A stretch of 52,834 nucleotides of DNA from an uncultured Lactobacillus sp. GTDB taxonomy: Bacteria > Bacillota > Bacilli > Lactobacillales > Lactobacillaceae. The position numbers and the translations under genes were made by a program. The stretch is from positions 1 through 52,834 of the forward strand of contig CAMKZU010000012.1 in the NCBI GenBank assembly GCA_946477855.1, in the 5' to 3' direction. Of this stretch, positions 1-10,200 are shown piece after piece (position 1 is the first letter of the stretch; each line of letters starts with the position of its first letter). The notes under the pieces are model-generated. The model saw only the letters and a program-made list of their open reading frames with translations, was not told the origin of the DNA and did no database searches.

Positions 1-39
1 GCCTAGTCTCGTGGGCTCGGAGATGTGTATAAGAGACAG
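1..39. other. Illumina Nextera adapter carried into the assembly
   Basis: Bases 6-39 match the Nextera read-2 adapter as I know it, and 21-39 are the 19-base Tn5 mosaic end AGATGTGTATAAGAGACAG. Bases 1-5 (gccta) are consistent with the tail of an i7 index, possibly N706, recalled from memory. This is library-construction sequence and not part of the organism. Genomic sequence therefore begins at about base 40. Confidence 0.97.
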
Positions 40-127
40 ATCTAATATTTAATAAAATTAAAAATGTTAATTTTAAATTTTAAAATAACAGATGTGTATA
101 GTTTAATATAAATATAAGTTTATTATA

Positions 128-156
128 TTGACAAAAAATAACAGTAGTTATATAAT
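128..156 (+). promoter_or_regulatory. Consensus sigma-A promoter of the first surface-protein gene
   Basis: TTGACA at 128-133 and TATAAT at 151-156 are separated by exactly 17 bases, a perfect housekeeping consensus. A strong ribosome binding site, AAGGAAGGA at 177-185, follows six bases before the ATG at 192. The combination predicts high expression, as is usual for lactobacillar surface proteins. Confidence 0.9.
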
Positions 157-191
157 TTGGTTGTATTTAAGATTTCAAGGAAGGACTAATA

Positions 192-3100
192 ATGTTAGGT
201 AAAAATAACTATAATGAGAGATTGAAAAAAATGGAAATGCAAGCAAAGCAAGATCATTTTTCAATTCGTAAATTAACAATTGGCGCTGTTTCGATTTTAT
301 TGGGATTTACTTTTCTCGGAGCTAGCAGTCAAACAGTTAAAGCTGATACTGAGTTAACAGCACAAAAGACCGATGATAAAGCAGCAGCTGTTTTAGATAA
401 ATCTACAGTCAATGATAATGTAGTCACATCTAATTCCAGTAACAATACTACGACAGATGGTGGCAATAATAAAGGTGCTGTAAATACTACAGTTAACCAA
501 AGGCCTAAGACTGATGATAGCGTTTCAGGCGTTCAAACAGACGTTGCCAAAAAAGCTGATACCAAGCATGATACAAAAAAAGATCTTACTAAAGATCATT
601 TGCAAAAAGATGGATCTGATCAGAGTGACGTTGAATCAGTGCGAAATAATAGAAAATCTGATATAGAATCTACAATTCAAACTGCACAAATTCGAATAAA
701 TAAGGCATATGCTTCTTCTTCGAAAGATCAAGATGATTTGCAAACTAAAAATGATTATCTGGCACAGATTGATAAGATTGATACTGCTGTGATAGCTAAA
801 CTTAATGCAGGAAAAAATGTTGAAGAAATAAATTCAACAGCAGAAACTGCTATTAAGGACATTTTAAATCTTGCATCGGCTGCAGAACTACATTTTGCCA
901 AAAAGACAGCCACTGATGCTATTACCAGCAAAGCAAAAGAAGTAACAGATGCCTTAACAAAGGATACTGATAAAGATAAAGTAAAACAAATCGTTAGTTC
1001 TGCTAATCAAGATCTGCAAAAAACTACAGATGTTGAAACAGCAAATAGTATTAAAGACAAAACAATTAATGAGTTAAACAACCTTAAAAATATTGCCGAT
1101 GCAGTGGAAAAGGCTGAAGTTGATACTAGCAAAACTAGTCAGGCAGCTAATATAGATAAAGTTGCAGCAGACGCTGAAAAAAGGATTAAAGATACTTATA
1201 ATAACTTGCCTGCGACCACTCAGTCTAAAGTAAAAGATGCTTTGAACAAGGCTATAGCAGATATCGAGCAGACTAAAACAAGAGCTGCTGCGGAAATTAA
1301 TTCGGCTACTACGGTTAAAGACATTGTTGCAGCTGCAGATAATGGTTTTCAACAAATTACTGCTTCAGAAAATCAAGCCTATTTATCATTTGCCCAGGGA
1401 GATGCTAAAGAAACAATCAAAAAAGCAGCTGATAAGGTCACTCCTGATTTAAGTAGTGCAGATCAGAATAAGGTTAATGATTTGTTAACGCAAGCTAATG
1501 CATCAATCGATAAAGCAACTGACCTAATCACAGTTACAACAATCAAAAACAATACTGTTAACGAAATTAATAACGTAAAATCAAATGCTGAAGCGGCTGC
1601 AAAGGAAAGGCTTAATAAAACTAAAGATTTAAGTAAAGCTGATGTTGACGAAGCAGCAAAACAAGCCATTAGTCGAGTTGAATCTGCTTACAAGAATTTA
1701 ACTGCAGCTGAACAAACTGACAATAATGCCAAATACCAAAAGGCTCTTACGGATATTAAAGCGGCCCAGGATGCAGCTAACACAAAAATAGCTAGCGCTG
1801 TTTCTGAGAATGAAATTAAGGCCTTAGTCAATGATGGTATCAGTAATATTAATAAGGTGGCAGATCCGGCTGAATTAGATTTTGTCATAATTAATATCAA
1901 AGATACTATTCAAAATCATGCTAATGTGGTAATTGACCAACTGAAAACTACAGAAGGTAAGACTAGAGTTAAAACAATAGTAGGACAAGCTTTTGATGAC
2001 CTTAATTCTGTTCAAAATGTTGACCAAGCTAACAAGGTTAAAAATATAGCTATTAAATCTATTGATATGGTAAAAGATGATGAAGATCTTGCTTTGCAAA
2101 ATTCGAAAGATACAAGCAAAGCAAACGTTGACGAATTAGCTGCAGCTGCTAAAAAGCGTGTTAATGATGCCCATGATAATATATATAATGATCTTGATGA
2201 TGAAGATAAAAAGCTAGCTGATACTGCCCGTGATAACGCCTTAAAAGCAATTAACGAAACTCAAACAACTGCAGATGCTGCAATTGTCGCAGCTTCCGAT
2301 AAGAGTGCAGTAACTAACGCACTGAACAAAGCAAATAAGCAATTTGACCAGACTGCCACTGCAGCGGAAATAACTTTTGCTAAATTAGCTGCAAAAGAAG
2401 CCGTGCAAAATGAAGCTGCTAAAATTATAAAAGATTTAAAAAATCAGTCTGACATCGATACGGTTAACACTATTGTTAGCCAGGCCAACGTTGATTTTGA
2501 AAATGCAGACAGCATAGATAAAGTAACCCGTATTAAAGATAAGGCAATTAGAGATATTGACAATATTAAAACTATTGCTGATTCAGTTGAAAAAGGTAAA
2601 GTTGAAAATACTAAGAATACTAATACAGAAAACATTAACAGGGCTGCCACAAATGCCAAGCAACGTGTCAAAAATGCTTATGATGCCATAACTTCACCAT
2701 CCCAGCAAACAACAGATGAATATAACAAAGCACTCAGTGATATCGATCAAGCAAGAGATGCAGCTAACGGTATAATTGCAGCAGCTACAACAGTTGACGA
2801 AGCTGTTAAAGCCGCAAACCAGGGAATTTCTACTGTTAACGATATTGCAGATATAGCTGAAATATCATTTGCCAAGATACTTGGTAAAAACAAAATTTCA
2901 GATGAAGACCAAAAGGTGAGACCTAGTCTTTCCGATCAAACTTATTTGGATAGACTTAATAAAATAGTTACTGACGCTAATAATAATTTAGATAACGCCA
3001 AATCTGTAACTGATATAGCAAACATAGTTTATAAGGCTATATCAGATATTGACAGTATCAAGGAAATTTCTGAAACAGTTGAAAAAGCTAAATTAGCAGC

Positions 3101-6100
3101 AAGCCAAGCTAATAGTCATGCCAATTTAAATTCTGCAGCTGAAGCTGCGAAAAAGCAGATAAGCGAAGCTTATAACAAGCTTAATGAAGACCAAAAGAAT
3201 CAAATTCAAGATAAATATAAAGATGCTATTGCTGACATTGATGCAACTGCAACAGAAGCAAATACTCAAATTGATAAAGCTACCGATGTTAGTTTCATAA
3301 CAAATATAGTAACAACGGCTGTTAACAAGTTTAATGAAACAGTAGTCCAGGCGGAAGTTGCTTTTGCCACAGTGCCTGCCAAGGAAGCAGTTAAAAAAGA
3401 AGCAGATAAAATTAGTGGTGATTTGTCAAATCAAACTGACAAAGATTTGGTGAATAAGATTGTAGACCAAGCTAATACTGATTTTGCCACTGCTGACTCC
3501 ATTGCCAAAGTATATGAAATAAGAGATAAAGCAATAAAAGATATTGATGCTGTCAAATCAAATGCTGACAAAGCGGCACAAGATAAACTTAATGATGCTA
3601 AATCAGCAGCAATAAAAGAGCTTACTGAAGAACAAACTAGAGTAAATAAAGCTATTGATGATTTGCCTAATGTTAGTGCTGAAAATAAGAGTGCTCTAAA
3701 AGATAAAGTTAATTTGTACTATCAGACTGCTATCAATAATGTGGAAAAAGCAGGCGATTTTGACCTAGTAGATAAGGCCAAAAAAGATGGACTTGGCGCT
3801 ATGGCTTCAGTATTAGCAGAAGCTTCTAAGTTGAATCAACAAATTGCATCAGATCAAAAGCAACTTGATGATTATGCACAAAAAGCGATTGAAAATATTA
3901 ATAATTCTAATTTATCAAAGGCTGACAAAGAAAAAGCAATAAAGGCAATCAGCCAGGCTCGTGATGATGCCAAGAATTTAGTTGGACAACAACCTACTAT
4001 TGAGATGGCGGATAATGCTGAAAAAGCGGGAGAAAAAGCTATTGATGCTGCTGAAAAGGCGGCTTCTTTAACAGATCTTGAAGGGGCTAAACTCATTGAG
4101 AAGGTAAAGATTGAAAATGCTGCTGAAAATGCCAAAAATAAAGTTCAAGCTGAATATAATAACCTGGATCAAGATGGTAAAGATAAAGAAAAAGACAAAC
4201 TTGAAACTGCATTAGAAACTATTGAAAAAGCTAAAAATGATGCTGAGACAGCAATTTCAAGTGCTACAGATAAAACTGCTGTAAGCACCATATCTAAAAC
4301 CGGCATTGATAAAATTAATGGTGTAACAGATGATACTTCACTAGAATTTGCCAAAGAGGCAGCAAAAGAAACTGTTCAACAAATAAGTGATATTGTCAAA
4401 CAGAATTTAAAAGACCCGAATGATCAGAATGCTGTTGATAAGATTAATAAGGAAGCTTCAACAAACATTGACGGAGCTAAAAGCGTCCCAGAAGTGACTC
4501 AGATTCGGGATGATGCTATCAACCAAATCAAACAAATTAAAAATGCAGCTGATGCTAAAGAAAATAATGACTTGTCTAATGCTAAAAGTAGCAGCAGGAA
4601 TGCAGTTGATGTAGATGCAACTGCAGCGCTTGATCGTGTCAATAAGGCCTATGAAAAATTAACTGATGCTGAAAAAAAGACCGAAAGAAATGACTACGAT
4701 GCTGCTATTAAAGCTATTAATGATGCAAAGAGTGCCGCAGAAGATAAGATTGATAGTGCTCCAAATGTAGATGCTATTAATGCCGCAGTAAGCAACGCAC
4801 AACAAGATTTCAATACCATTGCTACTAATGCCGAGGTCTCTTTTGCAAAATTGGCGGGTAAAGATAAGATTCAAGCAGCTGCTGCAGAGGCAAATAAAGT
4901 CTTAAGTCCTAAGGGACAAGCTGCCGTTACAGAAATTGTAACTCAAGCTAATAGTGATATTGAAGACGCAGAAACTGTTCCAAAAATTGAAAAAATTACT
5001 GAGGCCGCAATTAATAAGATAAAAGCACTTCAGGATAGTGAAAGGACAGACTTAGAAAATGCTATTAAGTATGCAAATGATGAGTTTGAGAAAAAATACA
5101 AAGAAGCTATTGCCAGACTAAAGAAGGAATTTAGTGATAGCGCCCAGACCACCGAAGTTGATGATGCATATAATAAATACAAAGGAATTACTGGCAGTAC
5201 TGTTGAAGAAGTTAACGCAAAAGAAATAGCAGCCGAAAGGGAATTGGCTAAAGGCGAGGTTCGTGATACCGCTACAAACGCAGAAACAAGAGTTGATAAT
5301 CTAAAACATGAGGATGGTACTGATTATACCGATAATGAAAAGAAGGCTTTAAAGAATCAAATTGAAAAAGATGTACTTGAAGCAAACGGATCTAAAGATC
5401 AGTCGGGTACATTAGATAAACCTTCTAACTCAGAAGGTATAGATACTGCCCGTAATGATGCCGTCAACAAGATTATTAGTGAAGCGATTGCTGACAGTCA
5501 AGAAGGAGAAAATGTTTTGCAGCATGATCAGGCTGTATTGCTTGAGCGTCTTGCTAAAGCCCATAAGGCTGCCCTTGACAAATTACAAAAATTTGGTCCA
5601 AACGTTAATCATGATCAGACCGATAAGAAGTATGAAGAAGCCAAAAAGGTCCTTAATACTAATCCGACAGATATAGCAACTGAACTCGCTGGGGAAAAAT
5701 TAATTGCTAATGGGGCTTTAACTGATGCTAAGGCAGCTGCTGACAATAGTGTAGACAGTAATGCTGATTACAGTTCAACAGTTAAGGATAAGATAAAGCA
5801 GCAAATTCAAAAAGATTATGATGAAGCAACTAATCGCATAAAAGAAAGTCTAGCAGTAAGCGAACTCATTACCCAAAAGCGAAATGATGGTATAGACCAA
5901 CTATATCGTGATGCAACTGATACTAATGTGAATGTGACCAATGTTATTAATTCGGGTGGTGGCAGCAATCAAATCACGAATGTAATTACTACTCAACCAG
6001 ATAGTAATCAAAACACCCAAACTATTAATACATCAGAAAACAAGGACGAACCAACTAAAACTGTAAAAGTTGTTCTAAAACACAATGCCTATCTCTATAA

Positions 6101-6875
6101 TAATAGTGGTCATCGTGCAAATGGAGTTACTCTAGGGATTGGTTCAATACTTGAAACGATTGGTACTGAAACAATCAATAATAGACAATATTATGTTTTG
6201 GTAGACCAGGGAGCAAACGGTAAGAAATACTATGTTGCGGTTGGCAATGTCAAAGGTACCGCTAAAAAATTGCACCATAATGCTTACATTTACAATCAAT
6301 ATGGCAAACGGGTCAAGAAATCAGGTAAACTGAAGTCAGGCAAGGCTATTGCTACATACGGCAGTAGCGTTAAGATTCGCGGTAAGAAGTACTTCATCAT
6401 TGCCAAGAATCGTTATGTCAAAGCGGCAAATGTCTCAAGCCAAAATGTACCTTTAAAGACAGCAACGGCTAATCAAACTGCTGCTGTTGAAGCAGGAGAC
6501 CAATCTCATATCATTGTTAATAAAAAGATAAAGCACAATGCATATCTTTATGATCAAAATGGTATTCGTGCAAATGGCTTAGTAATAAATGCTGGTTCAA
6601 ATGTTGACGTAGTATCGCAAAAAGTTGTCAACAAGAAGTTATATTACGTTCTTGAAGACGGGTTGTATATAGCTGCAGGAAATATAGATGCCAAGAAATT
6701 GAAATTGAAGCATAATGCATATATATATAGTAAATATGGCAATCGTAAAGGTAAAAAGGTGCTGAAGAAGCGTAAATCAATTAAGGCATACGGTAATCCG
6801 GTAAAGATTAAAGGTAAAAAGTACTACACTATAACAACAAGTAAATTTGTCAAAAAAGCTAATGTTAAAGGGTAG
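192..6875 (+). CDS. Giant repetitive surface protein with YSIRK-type signal and SLAP domains
   Basis: This is a 2227-residue secreted cell-surface protein. Residues 23-38 (FSIRKLTIGAVSILLG) form a YSIRK-like signal peptide, with likely cleavage after Ala51 in VKA-DT. From residue ~231 the protein is built of helical, Ala/Asp/Lys-rich DUF1542-like repeats. Their marker motif (A-E-x-x-F-A) starts at residues 231, 396, 560, 725, 889, 1054, 1382 and 1547, so the period is 164-165 residues with one degenerate unit near 1218. An Asn/Thr-rich linker precedes four HNAY-type half repeats (near 1964, 2029, 2115 and 2174), which form two SLAP domains known to bind the wall non-covalently. There is no LPXTG motif. 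A role as a fibrous adhesin or wall-spanning protein is inferred; the ligand is unknown. A paralogue follows immediately. Confidence 0.9.
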   Translation: MLGKNNYNERLKKMEMQAKQDHFSIRKLTIGAVSILLGFTFLGASSQTVKADTELTAQKTDDKAAAVLDKSTVNDNVVTSNSSNNTTTDGGNNKGAVNTTVNQRPKTDDSVSGVQTDVAKKADTKHDTKKDLTKDHLQKDGSDQSDVESVRNNRKSDIESTIQTAQIRINKAYASSSKDQDDLQTKNDYLAQIDKIDTAVIAKLNAGKNVEEINSTAETAIKDILNLASAAELHFAKKTATDAITSKAKEVTDALTKDTDKDKVKQIVSSANQDLQKTTDVETANSIKDKTINELNNLKNIADAVEKAEVDTSKTSQAANIDKVAADAEKRIKDTYNNLPATTQSKVKDALNKAIADIEQTKTRAAAEINSATTVKDIVAAADNGFQQITASENQAYLSFAQGDAKETIKKAADKVTPDLSSADQNKVNDLLTQANASIDKATDLITVTTIKNNTVNEINNVKSNAEAAAKERLNKTKDLSKADVDEAAKQAISRVESAYKNLTAAEQTDNNAKYQKALTDIKAAQDAANTKIASAVSENEIKALVNDGISNINKVADPAELDFVIINIKDTIQNHANVVIDQLKTTEGKTRVKTIVGQAFDDLNSVQNVDQANKVKNIAIKSIDMVKDDEDLALQNSKDTSKANVDELAAAAKKRVNDAHDNIYNDLDDEDKKLADTARDNALKAINETQTTADAAIVAASDKSAVTNALNKANKQFDQTATAAEITFAKLAAKEAVQNEAAKIIKDLKNQSDIDTVNTIVSQANVDFENADSIDKVTRIKDKAIRDIDNIKTIADSVEKGKVENTKNTNTENINRAATNAKQRVKNAYDAITSPSQQTTDEYNKALSDIDQARDAANGIIAAATTVDEAVKAANQGISTVNDIADIAEISFAKILGKNKISDEDQKVRPSLSDQTYLDRLNKIVTDANNNLDNAKSVTDIANIVYKAISDIDSIKEISETVEKAKLAASQANSHANLNSAAEAAKKQISEAYNKLNEDQKNQIQDKYKDAIADIDATATEANTQIDKATDVSFITNIVTTAVNKFNETVVQAEVAFATVPAKEAVKKEADKISGDLSNQTDKDLVNKIVDQANTDFATADSIAKVYEIRDKAIKDIDAVKSNADKAAQDKLNDAKSAAIKELTEEQTRVNKAIDDLPNVSAENKSALKDKVNLYYQTAINNVEKAGDFDLVDKAKKDGLGAMASVLAEASKLNQQIASDQKQLDDYAQKAIENINNSNLSKADKEKAIKAISQARDDAKNLVGQQPTIEMADNAEKAGEKAIDAAEKAASLTDLEGAKLIEKVKIENAAENAKNKVQAEYNNLDQDGKDKEKDKLETALETIEKAKNDAETAISSATDKTAVSTISKTGIDKINGVTDDTSLEFAKEAAKETVQQISDIVKQNLKDPNDQNAVDKINKEASTNIDGAKSVPEVTQIRDDAINQIKQIKNAADAKENNDLSNAKSSSRNAVDVDATAALDRVNKAYEKLTDAEKKTERNDYDAAIKAINDAKSAAEDKIDSAPNVDAINAAVSNAQQDFNTIATNAEVSFAKLAGKDKIQAAAAEANKVLSPKGQAAVTEIVTQANSDIEDAETVPKIEKITEAAINKIKALQDSERTDLENAIKYANDEFEKKYKEAIARLKKEFSDSAQTTEVDDAYNKYKGITGSTVEEVNAKEIAAERELAKGEVRDTATNAETRVDNLKHEDGTDYTDNEKKALKNQIEKDVLEANGSKDQSGTLDKPSNSEGIDTARNDAVNKIISEAIADSQEGENVLQHDQAVLLERLAKAHKAALDKLQKFGPNVNHDQTDKKYEEAKKVLNTNPTDIATELAGEKLIANGALTDAKAAADNSVDSNADYSSTVKDKIKQQIQKDYDEATNRIKESLAVSELITQKRNDGIDQLYRDATDTNVNVTNVINSGGGSNQITNVITTQPDSNQNTQTINTSENKDEPTKTVKVVLKHNAYLYNNSGHRANGVTLGIGSILETIGTETINNRQYYVLVDQGANGKKYYVAVGNVKGTAKKLHHNAYIYNQYGKRVKKSGKLKSGKAIATYGSSVKIRGKKYFIIAKNRYVKAANVSSQNVPLKTATANQTAAVEAGDQSHIIVNKKIKHNAYLYDQNGIRANGLVINAGSNVDVVSQKVVNKKLYYVLEDGLYIAAGNIDAKKLKLKHNAYIYSKYGNRKGKKVLKKRKSIKAYGNPVKIKGKKYYTITTSKFVKKANVKG
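882..5324 (+). repeat. Tandem 165-residue (~494 bp) superrepeats in the first surface protein
   Basis: The codon for the first residue of the marker motif A-E-x-x-F-A falls at 882, 1377, 1869, 2364, 2856, 3351, 4335 and 4830. Intervals are 495, 492, 495, 492, 495, 984 (two units) and 495 bases. The DNA copies are diverged while unit length is held almost constant. The end given here is the inferred end of the ninth unit. Confidence 0.85.
4878..5732 (+). repeat. Long block identical to 9426-10280
   Basis: Read side by side, these 855 bases match 9426-10280 without a difference, at a constant offset of 4548. Immediately outside the block the two genes differ (4876-4877 and 5733 are mismatches). 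Shorter identical stretches at the same offset are 4302-4498 and 6141-6253. This suggests recent gene conversion or duplication between the two paralogues. Confidence 0.85.
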
Positions 6876-6897
6876 TTTAATTTCTTGATGACAAGAG

Positions 6898-6940
6898 AAG
6901 TGACACAACTGTAAAAAACAATTGTGTTACTTTTTCTTTT
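6898..6940 (+). terminator. Rho-independent terminator of the first surface-protein gene
   Basis: A 14-base stem (AAGTGACACAACTG with CAATTGTGTTACTT, two G-U pairs) closes a short A-rich loop and runs into a T tract at 6931-6940. It begins 22 bases after the stop codon. Confidence 0.85.
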
Positions 6941-7211
6941 GCGAAATATTTTTTTACTTATTAATATATAACACATTAAAACCACAACCCACTATTTCGG
7001 ATAGTTTTTAATACTAAAAAATTAGTTGAAAAAAAACTTAAAAATTAAAATTAAATAAATTTATCAAAAATAAATACTTATGTCTATCCATTTATGAAAA
7101 CTATTTTTAATTTGTTTTAGTTATAAAGGGATTAAATAGATATAACTAATGTAATACTACTTATATTAAAATAACTAATATTTATAATTTAATATTAATA
7201 AATATAATATA
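6941..7211. other. Extremely AT-rich spacer between the paralogues
   Basis: The full gene-free gap is 6876-7274. Besides the terminator at its left and the promoter at its right, this stretch is nearly all A and T. I see no convincing open reading frame or hairpin in it. It may simply be AT-rich upstream DNA of a strongly expressed gene. Confidence 0.6.
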
Positions 7212-7240
7212 TTTACAACTAATAACGATTCTTATACAAT
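7212..7240 (+). promoter_or_regulatory. Promoter of the second surface-protein gene
   Basis: TTTACA at 7212-7217 and TACAAT at 7235-7240 are spaced by 17 bases. The ribosome binding site GAGGAAGGA precedes the ATG at 7275 and is nearly the same as that of the first paralogue, so the gene has its own transcription start. Confidence 0.7.
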
Positions 7241-7274
7241 ATAGGTGTGCTTAAATAATGAGGAAGGACTAATA

Positions 7275-10200
7275 ATGCTAAGTAAAAATAACTATAATGC
7301 GAAATTAAGAAAAATGGAATTGCAAGCAAAGCAGGATCATTTTTTAATTCGCAAATTAACAATTGGAGCGACTTCTGTTCTACTGGGATTCACTCTTTTC
7401 GGAGCTGGCAGTCAAACAGTTAAAGCTGATACTGAATCGACTGCACAGCATGCTGTTGATAAAACAGAAACAATTTCATGTAATTCTCCTGCTAATGATA
7501 ATGTAATCACACTTGGTTTTAAAAAAAATACTGCTTCAGATGTTCAAGCAAACGCTGCTAAAAAAGCTGATACTGATCAGGATGCAAAAAACGATCTTAC
7601 TAAAGATCATTTAAAAAAAGATGGATCCGATCAAAGTGATATTGAATCAGTGCGAAATAATAGAAAATCTGATATAAAATCTACAATTGAAACTGCGCAA
7701 ATTCGAGTAAATAAAGCATATGGTTCTTCTTCAAAAGATCAAGACGACTTGGACACTAAATATGATTATTTGGCTCAGATTGATAAAATTGATACTGATG
7801 TGATAGCTAAACTCAATGCAGGAAAAAATGTCGAAGAAATAGATTCAACAGCAGAAACTGCTATTAGGGACATTTTAAATCTTGCAGCGGCTGCAGAACT
7901 GCATTTTGCCAAAAAGACAACTATTGATGCTATTACAAGCAAAGCAAACGTTGACGAACAAGCTAATAATGCTAAAAAAAGTGTTATTAAGGCCAACGAT
8001 AAAATTTATGAGAATCTTGTTGATGAAGAGAAAAAGCAAGCTGATACAGATTTTACCACTGCTGACTCCATTCAAAAAATATATTTAATAACAGATAAAA
8101 CAATAAAAAATATTTTTGCTGTCAAATCAGATGCTGACCAAGCGGAGTTGAACAAGTATAATGTACTTGAACCAGATGAAATTGCAGCACTAATTGAAGA
8201 ATTAACTGACACTCAAACCTTGGTTAATGAGCTGATTGACAATTTCCCAAATATTAGTGCTGAAAGAAAGAGTTCTCTAAAAGATAAAGTTAACCTTTAT
8301 TATCAGACTGCTATCAATAATATAGAAAAAGCTGGTGATTTAGACTTAGCTGATGTGGAAAAAAATAATGGCCTTAATAAAATAAATACGGTATATTCAG
8401 AAGCTTCGAATTTAAATAGACAAATTGGATTAGATCAAAAGAATCTTGATGAGTATGCACAAACAGCAACTGAAAATATTAATAATTCCAATTTATCAGA
8501 AGCTGACAAAGAAAAAGCAATAAAGGCAATCGGTCAGGCTCGTGATGATGCCAAAAATTTAGTTGGGCAGCAACCTACTATTGACAGGACGGATGCGGCT
8601 GAAAAAGCTGGAAAAGCTATTATTGATGCGATTGAAAAAGCAGCTTATTTAGCTAATCTTGAAAATGCAGCCGAGAATGCCAAGAATAAAATTCAAGATG
8701 AATATAATAACCTGGATCAAGATGGTAAAGATAAAGAAAAAGGCAAACTTGAAACAGCACTAGATACTATTGAAAAAGCTAAAAATGATGCTGAAGCAGC
8801 AATTTCAAGTGCTACAGATAAAAATGATTTAAGCACCATATCTAAAACTGGCATTGATAAAATTAATGGTGTAACAGATGATACTTCACTAGAATTTGCC
8901 AAAGAGGCAGCAAAAGAAACTGTTCAACAAATAAGTGATATTGTCAAACAGAATTTAAAAGACCCGAATGATCAGAATGCTGTTGATAAGATTAATAAGG
9001 AAGCTTCAACAAACATTGACGGAGCTAAAAGCGTCCCAGAAGTGACCAAAATTCGGGATGATGCTATTCAGAAAATAAAACAAATCAAAAATGCAACAGA
9101 CGCTAAAGAAAATAATGACTTGTCTAATGCCAAAAGCAGCAGCAGGAATGCAGTTGATGTAGATGCAAGTGCAGCGCTTGACCGTGTCAATAAAGCTTAT
9201 GAAAAATTAACCGAAGCTGAAAGAACTGCTAAAAAAGATGAGTACGATACTGCTATTAAAGCTATCACTGATGCCAAGAGTGCTGCCAAAGATAAGATTG
9301 ATAGTGCTCCAAATGTAGATGCTATTAATGCTGCAGTAAGTAAGGCACAACAAGAGTTCAATACAATTGCTACTAATGCCGAGGTCTCTTTTGCAAAACT
9401 GGCGGGTAAAGATAAGATTCAAGATGCTGCTGCAGAGGCAAATAAAGTCTTAAGTCCTAAGGGACAAGCTGCCGTTACAGAAATTGTAACTCAAGCTAAT
9501 AGTGATATTGAAGACGCAGAAACTGTTCCAAAAATTGAAAAAATTACTGAGGCCGCAATTAATAAGATAAAAGCACTTCAGGATAGTGAAAGGACAGACT
9601 TAGAAAATGCTATTAAGTATGCAAATGATGAGTTTGAGAAAAAATACAAAGAAGCTATTGCCAGACTAAAGAAGGAATTTAGTGATAGCGCCCAGACCAC
9701 CGAAGTTGATGATGCATATAATAAATACAAAGGAATTACTGGCAGTACTGTTGAAGAAGTTAACGCAAAAGAAATAGCAGCCGAAAGGGAATTGGCTAAA
9801 GGCGAGGTTCGTGATACCGCTACAAACGCAGAAACAAGAGTTGATAATCTAAAACATGAGGATGGTACTGATTATACCGATAATGAAAAGAAGGCTTTAA
9901 AGAATCAAATTGAAAAAGATGTACTTGAAGCAAACGGATCTAAAGATCAGTCGGGTACATTAGATAAACCTTCTAACTCAGAAGGTATAGATACTGCCCG
10001 TAATGATGCCGTCAACAAGATTATTAGTGAAGCGATTGCTGACAGTCAAGAAGGAGAAAATGTTTTGCAGCATGATCAGGCTGTATTGCTTGAGCGTCTT
10101 GCTAAAGCCCATAAGGCTGCCCTTGACAAATTACAAAAATTTGGTCCAAACGTTAATCATGATCAGACCGATAAGAAGTATGAAGAAGCCAAAAAGGTCC

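Noticed and set aside
90-100. Second partial Tn5 mosaic-end match (AGATGTGTATA)
   Set aside because: Only 11 of 19 bases match and the flanks are AT-rich and genome-like. Chance or insertion-site similarity is as likely as a second adapter.
1074-4874. Minus-strand open frames of 60-94 codons inside the first surface-protein gene
   Set aside because: They are antisense shadows of a repetitive, stop-poor coding sequence. They lack ribosome binding sites, and their periodic occurrence follows the repeats.
882-5324. CRISPR-like regular spacing
   Set aside because: The period is ~494 bp of coding sequence with diverged units. There are no short identical repeats, spacers or cas genes.
5455-5676. 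73-codon plus-strand frame, repeated identically at 10003-10224
   Set aside because: The exact recurrence comes from the 855-bp identical block. It is an out-of-frame reading with no ribosome binding site.
7245-7274. Upstream GTG start for the second surface protein
   Set aside because: It places the ribosome binding site GAGGAAGGA inside the coding region and adds ten residues absent from the paralogue.
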